Positions 15,712 through 24,349 are shown, counted from the stretch's first letter. The stretch: DNA of 39,493 nt from Oligoflexus sp. (GCF_035712445.1 NZ_DASTAT010000103.1:1-39493); one strand, 5' to 3'. Numbers and translations are program-made. Notes: generated by a model from the sequence alone, not told the origin.

Positions 15712-16510
15712 GATCTGGGTTGTGGAACGCAGGATTCAGGAGAGCGAGGATACTGTCAGCCTTGAACTGCGTCCCGAGTCAAAAGCCGTGCGGCCTGAGG
15801 CGGAGCCTGGACAATTCAATATGCTCTATAGTCCCGGCTATGGAGAAATTCCCGTCTCGATCAGTTCGATGCGATCGGGTTCGTTTCTGCATACGATTCG
15901 CAGCGTGGGTGCAATATCCGCAGCACTTGCCGGCGCTCAGGCAGGCTCATGCGTGGGTGTGCGTGGACCCTTTGGAAGTTCCTGGCCGCTGTCGACAGCC
16001 TTCGGAAAAAATCTTCTTCTGCTGGCCGGAGGTCTGGGACTGGCACCCTTGCGTCCGGTCATCGAATGGGTCCGTGATCGACGCGAGGATTTTGCGGACT
16101 GTTCCGTACTTCACGGCGCTCGCGACAGAGACCATTTGATTTTCCGTGATGAGCTGGTGACCTGGCAGAAAAGCCCTGGGATCCATTGGGCGCTGACCCT
16201 TGATCATGCTGATCTGGATTGGGAAGGGCATGTGGGATCCTTGCCGCAGCTGCTGGATCTGGTGACTCTGGACAAGCAAACGACAGTCGCCCTTCTCTGC
16301 GGACCTGAAATCATGATGCGAGCGGCCGCTGCGTATTTGGTGCAGCTCGGTCTGCCGGCTGAGAGAATTTATTTATCTCTCGAACGCAATATGAAATGCG
16401 CGCTGGGATTTTGTGGGCATTGTCAGTTAGGTCCTGAATTTATCTGCCGCGATGGACCGATTCTCGCTTATGATCGGGTCGCAGCATGTCTGGGAGTCAA
16501 GGAACTATGA
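15689..16510 (+). CDS. hyhG: Group 3b [NiFe] hydrogenase, FAD/NAD(P)-binding gamma subunit
   Basis: This 273-residue ferredoxin-NADP+ reductase-type flavoprotein forms the diaphorase arm that exchanges electrons with NAD(P)H. The FAD-binding barrel carries EAEPGQFNMLY and IPVSIS. The pyridine nucleotide domain begins at LLLLAGGLGLAPLRPVIEWV. The C-terminal segment CALGFCGHCQLGPEFICRDGP supplies four cysteines for the [2Fe-2S] cluster seen in dihydroorotate dehydrogenase electron-transfer subunits and sulfhydrogenase gamma subunits. The ATG at 15689 fits the conserved N-terminus; an in-frame start at 15614 would lie deep inside the previous gene. It ends with ATGA shared with the small-subunit start. 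Confidence 0.9.
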   Translation: MKNPWLPEIWVVERRIQESEDTVSLELRPESKAVRPEAEPGQFNMLYSPGYGEIPVSISSMRSGSFLHTIRSVGAISAALAGAQAGSCVGVRGPFGSSWPLSTAFGKNLLLLAGGLGLAPLRPVIEWVRDRREDFADCSVLHGARDRDHLIFRDELVTWQKSPGIHWALTLDHADLDWEGHVGSLPQLLDLVTLDKQTTVALLCGPEIMMRAAAAYLVQLGLPAERIYLSLERNMKCALGFCGHCQLGPEFICRDGPILAYDRVAACLGVKEL

Positions 16511-17274
16511 AACGACTGGCTGTGTGGAAATTCACCTCCTGCGACGGCTGTCAGCTCAGCCTGCTCGACCTTGAAGATGACCTGCTCCTGCTCACGGAAT
16601 CCCTGGAATTTGCCTACTTCCTGGAGGCGTCGAGTGCGGCCCGTCCAGGACCCTATGATATTTCGCTCGTCGAAGGTTCCATCACGACTCCTGCGGATGT
16701 GGAAAGAATCCTGGAGGTCCGACGCCAGTCGAGGTTTCTGGTGGTGATCGGAGCGTGTGCCACCTCCGGGGGCATCCAGGCGCTTCGAAACTTTGTGGAT
16801 GTGAAGGAATTCATAGCCTGCGTTTATGCACGGCCTGATTATATAAAGACTCTGGCCAAATCCAGTCCCATTTCCGCCTATGTTCCCGTCGATTTTGAGC
16901 TGCAAGGCTGCCCTATCGATAAGAGTCAGCTACTGGAAGTGATCGCATCGTTTCTTTTGGACAAAAAGCCTGCGTTGAGCAATGAAAGCGTGTGCGGCGA
17001 ATGCAAACGACGAGGACTGGTCTGCGTTTGGGTCGCTGAGGGAAGGCCCTGCCTTGGACCTGTGACCCATGCCGGCTGCGGGGCTCTGTGTCCAGGCTAT
17101 TCGCGGGGCTGTTACGGCTGTTTTGGACCGAAAGAGAACGCCAATGTTCCCTCGCTCGGCCGCAAATTTCGCGAACATGGCGAGTCGCCACGGGATATTC
17201 AGCGTCTTTTGAGAACGTTTCACGCGGCAGCGCCGGCTTTTTCCGGGAGGCCCCATGAACCCTCACGATCCTGA
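16507..17274 (+). CDS. hyhS: Group 3b [NiFe] hydrogenase small (delta) subunit
   Basis: This 255-residue small subunit carries the Fe-S relay. The proximal cluster ligands begin at Cys12 and Cys15 (KFTSCDGCQLSLL), with the later Cys in VVIGACATSGG and the Cys in LQGCPIDK completing it. The second half holds the other cysteines (CGECKRRGLVC, GRPCLGPVTHAGCGALCPG, GCYGCFGP) for further 4Fe-4S clusters. There is no Tat leader, which places it in the cytoplasmic group 3 rather than the membrane-bound group 1 enzymes. The start codon overlaps the gamma-subunit stop by four bases, and the last 20 bases overlap the large-subunit gene. Confidence 0.92.
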   Translation: MKRLAVWKFTSCDGCQLSLLDLEDDLLLLTESLEFAYFLEASSAARPGPYDISLVEGSITTPADVERILEVRRQSRFLVVIGACATSGGIQALRNFVDVKEFIACVYARPDYIKTLAKSSPISAYVPVDFELQGCPIDKSQLLEVIASFLLDKKPALSNESVCGECKRRGLVCVWVAEGRPCLGPVTHAGCGALCPGYSRGCYGCFGPKENANVPSLGRKFREHGESPRDIQRLLRTFHAAAPAFSGRPHEPSRS

Positions 17275-18580
17275 ACAGGCCGCAGAAAAAACGTCCACGC
17301 GCGTGGTGAAGGTTGGAGCCATGACGCGTGTTGAAGGCGAAGGCTCGCTTCTTATTCAGACGGAAGGCGATCGGGTCAAAAACGTTGACCTCCATATCTT
17401 CGAGCCGCCTCGTTTTTTTGAGGCGTTCCTCCGTGGGCGTGCTGTCCATGAAACTCCTGATATCACATCCCGTATCTGCGGGATTTGTCCGGTGGCCTAT
17501 CAGATGAGTGCGGTGCATGCGATTGAAAGCGGGCTAGGCGTCGTCATGCCTGATGCGATTCGCCGGCTGCGACGCCTTCTTTATTGCGGTGAATGGATCG
17601 AAAGCCATGTCCTTCATATCTACCTTCTGCATGCCCCTGATTTCCTCGGCTTGCCCGATGCCATAAGCCTGGGTAAAACGCAGCGCCAGCGGCTGGAGAC
17701 GGGTCTGAGGCTGAAAAAACTGGGCAATCGGATCATGGCGCTGTTAGGAGGCCGGGAGATTCATCCCATCAATGTCAAGGTCGGAGGATTCTATAAGATC
17801 CCGCCGCGGGAAAGCTTTCGGGAGTTGAGTGACGAACTCTTCTGGGGCATAGAAGCGGCCAAGGATACACTCAGCTGGGTGTCCGGCTTTACCTTTCCAG
17901 AATTCGCAATGGATACCGAGTACGTGGCTCTGCAAAACCCAGGGGAATATCCCATGAACGAGGGGAATATTGCGTCCTCGCGTGGCCTGCGCATCGAGAC
18001 CCGCGCGTTTGAAGATCATTTTGAAGAGTATCAGGCCCCGCAGTCGACAGCCTTGCATGCAAGAAGGCGAGGGCATGGCTCGTATCTCACAGGGCCGATA
18101 GCCCGCTTCTTGCTGAATTTCGCAGCTCTGCCGCCCCCGGTGCAAAAGCTCGCCCAGGAAAGCGGCATCCCTTTACCCTGTTACAATCCCTATCGCAGCA
18201 TTCAGATTCGCGCGCTGGAGGTCATCTATGCCTGTCAGGAGGCGCAGCGCCTCATACAGGATTACGAAGATGGCCAGAGATCGTCGGTGGAACTGCAGGT
18301 TCATGCCGGAAGCGGCTGTGCAGCGACAGAAGCCCCGCGTGGGCTCCTTTATCATCGCTATGAATGGGATGGCGAGGGCTCGATCCTGGCCGCACGAATC
18401 GTGCCGCCGACCAGCCAAAATCAGAGCCGGATGGAAGAAGACCTTGGCACTCTGGTGGCAGGTCACCTGTCCCTTCCCGATGACGAACTCGCTGCGCACT
18501 GCGAGCGTTTCGTTCGCAACTTTGATCCGTGCATTTCCTGCGCCACTCATTTTCTTAAACTCACGCGGGAAAGGGTATAG
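17255..18580 (+). CDS. hyhL: Group 3b [NiFe] hydrogenase large (alpha) subunit
   Basis: This 441-residue catalytic subunit bears the Ni-Fe(CN)2CO site. The N-terminal L1 motif RICGICPV supplies Cys75 and Cys78. The C-terminal L2 motif DPCISCATH supplies Cys426 and Cys429 and ends at His432, after which nine residues (FLKLTRERV) form the extension removed by the maturation protease after nickel insertion. MTRVEGEGSL (residues 23-32) is the usual family L0 element. All four metal-binding cysteines are intact, so the enzyme looks functional in sequence. Together with beta and gamma subunits this is the NAD(P)-linked group 3b arrangement. The protease gene follows 4 bases later. Confidence 0.94.
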   Translation: MNPHDPEQAAEKTSTRVVKVGAMTRVEGEGSLLIQTEGDRVKNVDLHIFEPPRFFEAFLRGRAVHETPDITSRICGICPVAYQMSAVHAIESGLGVVMPDAIRRLRRLLYCGEWIESHVLHIYLLHAPDFLGLPDAISLGKTQRQRLETGLRLKKLGNRIMALLGGREIHPINVKVGGFYKIPPRESFRELSDELFWGIEAAKDTLSWVSGFTFPEFAMDTEYVALQNPGEYPMNEGNIASSRGLRIETRAFEDHFEEYQAPQSTALHARRRGHGSYLTGPIARFLLNFAALPPPVQKLAQESGIPLPCYNPYRSIQIRALEVIYACQEAQRLIQDYEDGQRSSVELQVHAGSGCAATEAPRGLLYHRYEWDGEGSILAARIVPPTSQNQSRMEEDLGTLVAGHLSLPDDELAAHCERFVRNFDPCISCATHFLKLTRERV

Positions 18581-18584
18581 CTCC

Positions 18585-19058
18585 ATGGAAAAAGATCCCT
18601 TCCTGATCATAGCGCTTGGTCATGAATATCGTAGAGATGACGGTTTCGGAGCCCATGTTTTACGGAATCTGCTCAAAGAAGCTGAGGTTTCCTGCGAGGC
18701 CGTGTTCCACGCCGGGGATGTATCGGATCTTTTGGAGCGATGGAATCATCGCAGGGTGATTGTCATTGACGCCTCGGAATCACAAGGCGCTCCAGGTCGT
18801 CTGCATATACTGAAGCCCTTGCTTGCCTCCTGTCTTGTGCCGGAAGGCACAGTATCTTCCCATGGACTCGGGCTGGCGAAAACCATCGAACTCGGGAAAG
18901 TCCTGGGGAAATCGCCACGGGAGCTGATCGTGCTGACGGTCGAAGGTCAGGATTTCGGCTCGGGACCGGGTCTTTCCAGCGAGGTCAGGGGCGCGGTGGA
19001 CGAGGCTTTGTCACAGCTTAAAAAACTTGTCATCGGCATGGAGACGGTTCATGCATGA
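18585..19058 (+). CDS. Hydrogenase maturation endopeptidase (HyaD/HybD/HycI family)
   Basis: This 157-residue protease cleaves the C-terminal extension of the large subunit after Ni insertion. The nickel-sensing residues align with HybD Glu16, Asp62 and His93: RRDDGFG gives Asp19, IDASES gives Asp62 and SSHGLGL gives His93. The conserved Asn of the opening 'GN' motif is replaced by His (LGHEYRRDDG). The ATG at 18585 directly follows the large-subunit stop, and a longer in-frame start inside the large-subunit gene is not credible. Its stop overlaps the HypA-like start by 8 bases. Placement next to the large subunit indicates that it is the dedicated protease. Confidence 0.9.
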   Translation: MEKDPFLIIALGHEYRRDDGFGAHVLRNLLKEAEVSCEAVFHAGDVSDLLERWNHRRVIVIDASESQGAPGRLHILKPLLASCLVPEGTVSSHGLGLAKTIELGKVLGKSPRELIVLTVEGQDFGSGPGLSSEVRGAVDEALSQLKKLVIGMETVHA

Positions 19059-19320
19059 AAGCGGAGTTATGAAGGATATGATGGCCTCCATTCAAAAACT
19101 CAGGGCGGATAACCGACTCATGAAAGTCACGCGGATCACGGTTCGGATCGGCGCTCTCAGTCCTTTTTCCGTGGATCATTTCCGGGAACATTTTTTCGAG
19201 GCTGCCGCAGGAAGTCCGATCGAGCAGGCGACGCTTGTCGTGGAAACTTCGGATGACATCGGGGCTGATGATGCGCAGTCCATAGTTTTGGAAGAGATTG
19301 AAGGTGAATGTGCCGGCTGA
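19051..19320 (+). CDS. hypA: HypA-like nickel chaperone lacking the zinc-binding domain
   Basis: This 89-residue protein opens with MHESGVMKDMMASIQ, the HypA N-terminus whose His2 and Glu3 bind nickel. It follows with ITVRIGALSPFSVDHFREHF, the conserved central strand-helix. Normal HypA proteins of about 115 residues then have two CxxC pairs that hold a structural zinc. Here that module is absent: the sequence passes from LVVETSDD directly to IVLEEIEGE, which corresponds to the post-zinc C-terminus. Only one Cys (87) remains. The start ATGCATGAA overlaps the protease stop, and the end overlaps HypF, so it is inside the operon. It may be a specialised variant or a degraded chaperone. Confidence 0.85.
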   Translation: MHESGVMKDMMASIQKLRADNRLMKVTRITVRIGALSPFSVDHFREHFFEAAAGSPIEQATLVVETSDDIGADDAQSIVLEEIEGECAG

Positions 19321-21289
19321 AAAAATGCAGCTGAGACTGGAGATCCACGGCCTCGTGCAGGGGGTGGGCTTTCGACCTTTTGTCTATCGTATGGCTCAGG
19401 CCCATGATGTGAAGGGATGGGTGCAGAATACCGGCGATGGCCTTGTGATCGAAGCCACGGGTGATGCCGATAGGCTGCATCAATTTATTGCAAGGCTCAC
19501 AAGCGAAAAACCCCACGGGGCGCGGATCGATTCGCTGGACGTTTTGGAAGGGGAGGGGGCGCAGCGGGAGGATTTCGTAATCCTGGAAAGTCGTGTCACT
19601 CGCGTAAGCACGGATTTTCCCCTGGATGTCGCCATCTGTGAAGAGTGCCGTCGGGAACTGTCCTCGCCGGGGAATCGTAGGTTTCAGTATCCTTTCATCA
19701 CCTGCACATACTGTGGTCCCCGCTTCACCATCCTTCGCGCCTTGCCCTTCGATCGGCAGAACACCAGCATGGCGAAGTTCGCGCTCTGTTCGGAATGCGC
19801 AGAGGAATATTCAGATCCAGAAAATCGACGCTTTCATGCGCAGACAATATCCTGCCCCGACTGTGGTCCCCAGCTTAAACTTCTGATGGTTGATGGAGGA
19901 GTCAGGGGATGGAATCAAGATGCTCTCAGACAGGCGGCCTCGCTTTTGCGAGAAGGCGGGGTGCTGGCTCTCAAGGGAATCGGCGGCTATCACATTGCGG
20001 TGGATGCCACCAACGAACGAGCGATCCAAAATCTTCGGCAAAGAAAAAGGCGGCCTGAAAAACCTTTGGCGGTGATGTTCGCGGACCTTCAACGGCTCCA
20101 CGATTTTGCGCAACCCACCGAAGCCGAGTGCCAGTGTCTTCTAAGCCCTGCTTCCCCCATCGTCCTTTTAAAACAGCATCCCCAAAGGCGGCTCGCCCCC
20201 GGCGTCGGTCAAGGAGCACCGCTTCTGGGCGCCATGCTTTCCCATAGCCCTTTGCATCTTTTGCTATGTGAAGCCTGTGAGTTTCCTCTGGTGATGACCA
20301 GCGGAAATACCTCAGGTGGTCCCGTCATCATTCAGGATGACGATGCCTTCCGAAAGCTTGGACCTTTGGTGGATGCCGTGCTCACGCATGATCGGGATAT
20401 TCTGCATCACGCCGATGATTCAGTTGTGCGAGTCTGGGATCGGCAACGTACGGTCCTGCGTTTAGGGCGCGGTCTTGCGCCTTATGTCATTCCCTGTGCA
20501 GCACCATCAGGAATTTTGGCTCTGGGCGGGCATCAGAAGAATAGTTTTGCGCTGACCAATCAGAATAAGCTTTTTATCAGCCAGGATATGGGCACGCTGG
20601 ATGCCTATCAGAATCTTCAACGATTGGACGCCGAGATCCGTTCCTGGTTCGATCTTATGAAACTGCAGCCTGCTTGCGCTCTGCATGATCAGCATCCTGA
20701 CTATGGCTCCACTCGCCTCGCCACGCGCATCCATCGAAAGGCGCCGGGGATTCCGCACCATGAGGCCCACGTCATGGCCTTCTATATGGAACAGCAGTCC
20801 ATGGAGGCAGGTCTTGCGCTCGCCTGGGATGGATGGGGCCTTGGTGCCGAGGGTGAGTTATGGGGCGGGGAATTCTACGATGTAAAGCCTCGCGAAGGAA
20901 AAGCCTGGCTTCGGCGTATGGGGTCTCTTCTGCCCTTTATCCTCGCCGGCGCAGACAGGGCGGCCCGTGAACCCTGGCGCTGTGCTCTGGGAGTCGCCCA
21001 TGCGTTGTTTGGTGAGCGGGCTGATAGAAAACTTGAGCACTACGGAGCGGCCGCCTGTTTAAGGCAAAAGGGAGCGGACATCGTACTTTCCCTTCTGCAG
21101 AAAGGCCAGTCGTCTGCACAGTGCAGCAGTGTGGGGCGAATTTTCGATGCGGTCGCTTCGCTTTTGAATATCAAGCAGGTCTGCACGTTTGAAGCTCAGG
21201 CGCCCATGCTGCTGGAAGGTCAGGTCGAGGAGGGCCATGTGTTTGATCCCTATCCCCTGATCATCCAGCGGCGGGACGCTCGTTCTTGA
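19304..21289 (+). CDS. hypF: HypF carbamoyltransferase, C-terminally truncated
   Basis: HypF transfers a carbamoyl group to HypE for synthesis of the cyanide ligands of the Ni-Fe site. The acylphosphatase domain (GLVQGVGFRPFVYRMAQ), two zinc-finger units (CEEC...CTYCGPRF and CSEC...CPDCGP), YrdC-like domain (RRPEKPLAVMF) and first part of the Kae1-like domain (PHHEAHVMAF, SVGRIFDAVASLLNI) are all present. The chain stops at about 661 residues, roughly 90-120 short of typical HypF. It loses the last part of the Kae1-like domain with its SGGVFQN- and NDGG-type motifs. After DPYPLII the tail no longer looks like HypF. The start is uncertain: GTG at 19304 or 19310, TTG at 19298 and ATG at 19325 are all possible. 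Confidence 0.88.
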   Translation: MNVPAEKMQLRLEIHGLVQGVGFRPFVYRMAQAHDVKGWVQNTGDGLVIEATGDADRLHQFIARLTSEKPHGARIDSLDVLEGEGAQREDFVILESRVTRVSTDFPLDVAICEECRRELSSPGNRRFQYPFITCTYCGPRFTILRALPFDRQNTSMAKFALCSECAEEYSDPENRRFHAQTISCPDCGPQLKLLMVDGGVRGWNQDALRQAASLLREGGVLALKGIGGYHIAVDATNERAIQNLRQRKRRPEKPLAVMFADLQRLHDFAQPTEAECQCLLSPASPIVLLKQHPQRRLAPGVGQGAPLLGAMLSHSPLHLLLCEACEFPLVMTSGNTSGGPVIIQDDDAFRKLGPLVDAVLTHDRDILHHADDSVVRVWDRQRTVLRLGRGLAPYVIPCAAPSGILALGGHQKNSFALTNQNKLFISQDMGTLDAYQNLQRLDAEIRSWFDLMKLQPACALHDQHPDYGSTRLATRIHRKAPGIPHHEAHVMAFYMEQQSMEAGLALAWDGWGLGAEGELWGGEFYDVKPREGKAWLRRMGSLLPFILAGADRAAREPWRCALGVAHALFGERADRKLEHYGAAACLRQKGADIVLSLLQKGQSSAQCSSVGRIFDAVASLLNIKQVCTFEAQAPMLLEGQVEEGHVFDPYPLIIQRRDARS

Positions 21290-21713
21290 AAGCTGCGCTT
21301 TTACGTTCGTCCGCGTCAGCAGGTTTTTCTTCCGTGCCGATTGTTTTAGCTTTGTACCCGGCCTTCTCGATGGCTTGAAGCAAAGCCGACTCGCTTGCCA
21401 TGCCTTGCGTGAATTCGATGGCCGCTCTTTCGGTGGCCAGGTTCACGGTCGCACGAGTCACCCCGTTGACCTTGGCCAGCGCTTTTTCGATGCGCTGCAC
21501 ACAGGAGGCGCAGGTCATGCCTTCGATGCTGACTTCGAGTTTGCCCTTTTCCACCTCGTAGCCTGCCTTTTCAATGGCGGCCAGGACCTTGGGTAAGGCT
21601 GTGCTCTCGCGAGTCACCACATGAGCGGATTCCAAAGCGAGGTTGACGGTGACATCCGTGACCTCTTCGAGCTTTCTTACCGAGCGCTCGATGCGGTGGA
21701 CGCAGGACGCCCA
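21261..21713 (-). pseudogene. Copper P-type ATPase remnant (two N-terminal metal-binding domains only)
   Basis: The frame encodes one incomplete and one complete HMA domain plus the beginning of the linker to TM1. The first domain starts abruptly at WASCVHRIERSV, without the expected GMTC, so it has lost one copper-binding cysteine. The second is intact with IEGMTCASCVQRIEKALAKV. The homology ends at about KSAAFKNER (near base 21277), followed by PAAG and a stop, so all membrane, phosphorylation and ATP-binding domains are missing. Upstream the frame is closed by the TAA that ends otsAB, with no good start codon before the internal ATG at 21635. It is a fragment cut at both ends. It abuts truncated hypF, with which it overlaps on the opposite strand. 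Confidence 0.85.
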
Positions 21714-21755
21714 AGGGGCTCTCTTGAATGGAGCATGGGCTGCAACGGGCAGCCC

Positions 21756-24056
21756 TTACTGGCTTCTGCCCCCGGAAGGCCGGGTATGCGGCAGGTTTTC
21801 GTCTTCGGGCGTTTCGCAGGTGGCGGCTTTCGGTTCGGGCCTATAGGCTCTTCCCGTGCTATTCAGATGAGCCTCAAGCAGCCTGAGGAATTCGCGAACC
21901 GCGGAACTATCACGCAAGGAATAAGCGGCATCCGATATCGAATCGCCTACGCTGATGGTAATCCCGCGACCTTTTAAAGCCGCGAACATTTCTTCGTCGG
22001 TCCTGTCATCACCTATGGCCACATAGGTCCGCTGATCATCCCTCGCCAGGCGCCGCTCGACCACCTGGCCCTTGCTGATGCCCTTGAAGCGGACTTCAAT
22101 ATTCTTCTTGCCGGCGAGGATATCCAACTCGTCCGCCCCATCCAATGCCTTGATTTCCTGAGTCAGCGCGAGCAGGTGGCGTTCCATGGCTCCAACTTCC
22201 ACCATGCGATAATGCAAAACCGTGGAAAAAGCCTTGTTCTCGATCAGCACGCCCTTGTGCAGAGCTTTGTACTGCTGGAAGATCGCCTGAACGCGCTGCA
22301 GAAGCGGCGATTCCTTCTTGGGATCAAAGAGAAAGTTCCGGCGACGTGAAACCGGATCGAAGGAAATGCCCCCATGCTCTCCGTGAATATGCACGGGCAG
22401 ACGATGAAACCAGTGGAAGAGTTCATCAAAGCGACGCCCGCTGACGATGTGCACCTCGACCCCTGGGGTATGGCTCAGCTTGCTGAGTAGCATGATCAGG
22501 CTGGAGTCGGGTGAGGCCAGATCAGGGCGCCTCACGATGGGAAAGAGGGTTCCATCGTAGTCGATGAAGAGAGTGAGAGGACGTTCCAGCATCTCGATGA
22601 TCCTGCTCATGCCTGAACTCTGAACATACTGTCTGTCAAAGTCCGAAGCCAGAGGCGTCGCCGACCCTTTACGGTGGCCGAAGAATTGCTGCACCCATTG
22701 CCTTGCATCGAATTTCATCACTCTCTCCCTCATTTTTTTCATACGTAACTGGCGTTCCTCGCAGGGCATGGTCAGTGCCTGCCGCATGGTCCGGGCCGTG
22801 GCTTCAATATCATAAGGATTGATCAAAAGGCCTTCGGCCAGCTCGTGAGTGGCTCCAGCGAATTCACTCAGGATCAGGACTCCGTCATGGTCAGGCCTTG
22901 AGGCTATGAATTCCTTGGCGACCAGATTCATGCCATCCATCAAGGGCGACACGAGCATCACGTTGACTTTTCGGTAAGCCTGGCCCAGTTCCTCGGCGCT
23001 GAAGGGTGACGCATAATAATGGATGGGTTGATAGCCGGGAAAACCAAACCTGCCATTGATCGCGCCAATCATCTGCTCAACCTGCAGTTTATAACGACTA
23101 TAAGCGGTGAGGTTGCCGCGTGAACCAGGGGCGATTTGTATCAGAGCAATCTTTCCGCGCAGGTCGGGATTGTTTTCCAGAAGGCGTTCCAGAGCCAAAA
23201 GTTTACGAGGCAGGCCCTTGGTGTAGTCCAATCGATCCACCGAAAAAAAGATCTGAAGATCGGGATTATCCTGCCGCATCTTATCAATGGCATCCACCAG
23301 GACACCTCTGTGCTGGGACGTCGCCATAGTCTCCCAGCGTGGCCCATCGACGCCGAGCGGGGCCACGGCGACTTCCACGCGGCGTCCGTGCACGAGAAGG
23401 CCGCCCGTCACCTTTGGATAGGAAACAATGGATTCCACGGCCTGCTGGAAATGACGCGCATAACTTTCGGTATGAAACCCAATTGTATCCGCGCCTAAAA
23501 TGCCTTCGAGTATCTCTTCGCGAATGGGAAGCATTCGGAAGATCTCGGCTGGTGGAAAGGGAATATGCAGGAAAAATGCGATCGAAACACCAAGGTCCTT
23601 ATCGCGAATCATCCTGGGCAGCAGCTGCAGATGGTAGTCATGTATCCACACCGTGTCCCCTGGCTGCACGATCTCAGCCAGCTTTTCGGCATACAGGCGA
23701 TTGATGAGCTGGTACTCATTCCAATGCGGCATCGTCAGGGGAAGTCGGCCGGTCTGATTGTGGTAGAGCGGCCAGAAAACACCGTTGGAAATGTCATTAT
23801 AGAAGGCGTGATGAGCCCTTTGCGGAAGGCGGACCGTGGTGCAGCCGCGCTGCTGGAAAGCTTCATGGACGATGGCGCGCTGAGCTTTATTCAATTTTTG
23901 CGTGATGCCATCGCTGCCCACCCAGATCGTGTTCTCATCAAGCAAAGGCAAAAGTCCGCTGACGAGCCCTCCCATCGAAGGTTTGAGTATCAGTTCATCA
24001 TTCACAAACGCGCCGGTGAAGGGCAGTCGATGGGATACGATGATGAGTCGGCTCAT
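21756..24056 (-). CDS. Bifunctional trehalose-6-phosphate synthase/phosphatase
   Basis: This is a 766-residue OtsA-OtsB fusion that makes trehalose from UDP- or ADP-glucose and glucose-6-phosphate. The GT20 synthase domain (about 1-460) includes IHDYHLQLLP, FFLHIPFPPAEIFR, DRLDYTKGLPRKL and SPLMDGMNLVAKEF. The HAD phosphatase domain (about 500-735) has the nucleophile motif FIDYDGTLFPI, the VSGRR motif and the acidic GDDRTDEEMF. All catalytic landmarks look intact. The ATG at 24056 has GGAGG upstream, whereas the in-frame ATG at 24074 does not start at the conserved N-terminus (MSRLIIVSHRLP). The last 30 residues are a low-complexity tail of unclear origin. Transcription is divergent from the LysR regulator. 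Confidence 0.95.
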   Translation of the reverse strand: MSRLIIVSHRLPFTGAFVNDELILKPSMGGLVSGLLPLLDENTIWVGSDGITQKLNKAQRAIVHEAFQQRGCTTVRLPQRAHHAFYNDISNGVFWPLYHNQTGRLPLTMPHWNEYQLINRLYAEKLAEIVQPGDTVWIHDYHLQLLPRMIRDKDLGVSIAFFLHIPFPPAEIFRMLPIREEILEGILGADTIGFHTESYARHFQQAVESIVSYPKVTGGLLVHGRRVEVAVAPLGVDGPRWETMATSQHRGVLVDAIDKMRQDNPDLQIFFSVDRLDYTKGLPRKLLALERLLENNPDLRGKIALIQIAPGSRGNLTAYSRYKLQVEQMIGAINGRFGFPGYQPIHYYASPFSAEELGQAYRKVNVMLVSPLMDGMNLVAKEFIASRPDHDGVLILSEFAGATHELAEGLLINPYDIEATARTMRQALTMPCEERQLRMKKMRERVMKFDARQWVQQFFGHRKGSATPLASDFDRQYVQSSGMSRIIEMLERPLTLFIDYDGTLFPIVRRPDLASPDSSLIMLLSKLSHTPGVEVHIVSGRRFDELFHWFHRLPVHIHGEHGGISFDPVSRRRNFLFDPKKESPLLQRVQAIFQQYKALHKGVLIENKAFSTVLHYRMVEVGAMERHLLALTQEIKALDGADELDILAGKKNIEVRFKGISKGQVVERRLARDDQRTYVAIGDDRTDEEMFAALKGRGITISVGDSISDAAYSLRDSSAVREFLRLLEAHLNSTGRAYRPEPKAATCETPEDENLPHTRPSGGRSQ

Positions 24057-24113
24057 AGTCAGCCTCCTTTGCAAGTGAACACGCTCTTAAAGAATCGGTA
24101 GTCAGGTTTGTCC

Positions 24114-24349
24114 TGTAAAATATATATATCGTATGCCTCCCATACGATTTCGTTATGGTTGTGAATGTCTGCAAGGGGCTGAAATTCGCTCAATATTGAT
24201 CAGATTCGGTGATTTCGGGGGCGGAACGCAATGAAGGGGGCAGCGGCTTGACTCATGACCCTACAAAAGACGCCCCCCCTTTAAAACCCATCAGCATCAC
24301 ATCTAACTTCGGGAAAGACTGGCTCCATGTAAAATATATTTTTCGAATG
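24114..24349. repeat. Near-identical 22-base direct repeat between otsAB and the LysR gene
   Basis: Copies lie at 24114-24135 and 24328-24349 and match at 19 of 22 positions. Both begin TGTAAAATATAT and end in TCGTATG or TCGAATG. The first copy runs directly into the T-N11-A dyad upstream of otsAB; the second lies 105 bases before the LysR start. The AT-rich core stands out from the GC-rich surroundings. Paired regulator or promoter elements for the two divergent genes are likely. Confidence 0.7.
24128..24148. promoter_or_regulatory. LysR-type T-N11-A operator candidate
   Basis: ATCGTATG (24128-24135), a five-base centre CCTCC and CATACGAT (24141-24148) form a perfect 8-base interrupted dyad. 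It contains TATG-N5-CATA, the T-N11-A layout typical of LysR-family recognition boxes. It sits 72 bases upstream of the trehalose gene start, with the LysR gene divergent on the far side. The rest of the 398-base gap (24057-24454) shows a second AT-rich element near 24328-24372 and no convincing small gene. Confidence 0.65.

Noticed and set aside
21375..21977. Plus-strand frames across the copper-ATPase remnant and the end of the trehalose gene
   Set aside because: They lie opposite recognisable HMA and trehalose phosphatase sequence and show no domains of their own.
24117..24129. TA-rich run as a possible microsatellite or origin element
   Set aside because: The run is too short and is better explained as part of the AT-rich repeated promoter-like element.
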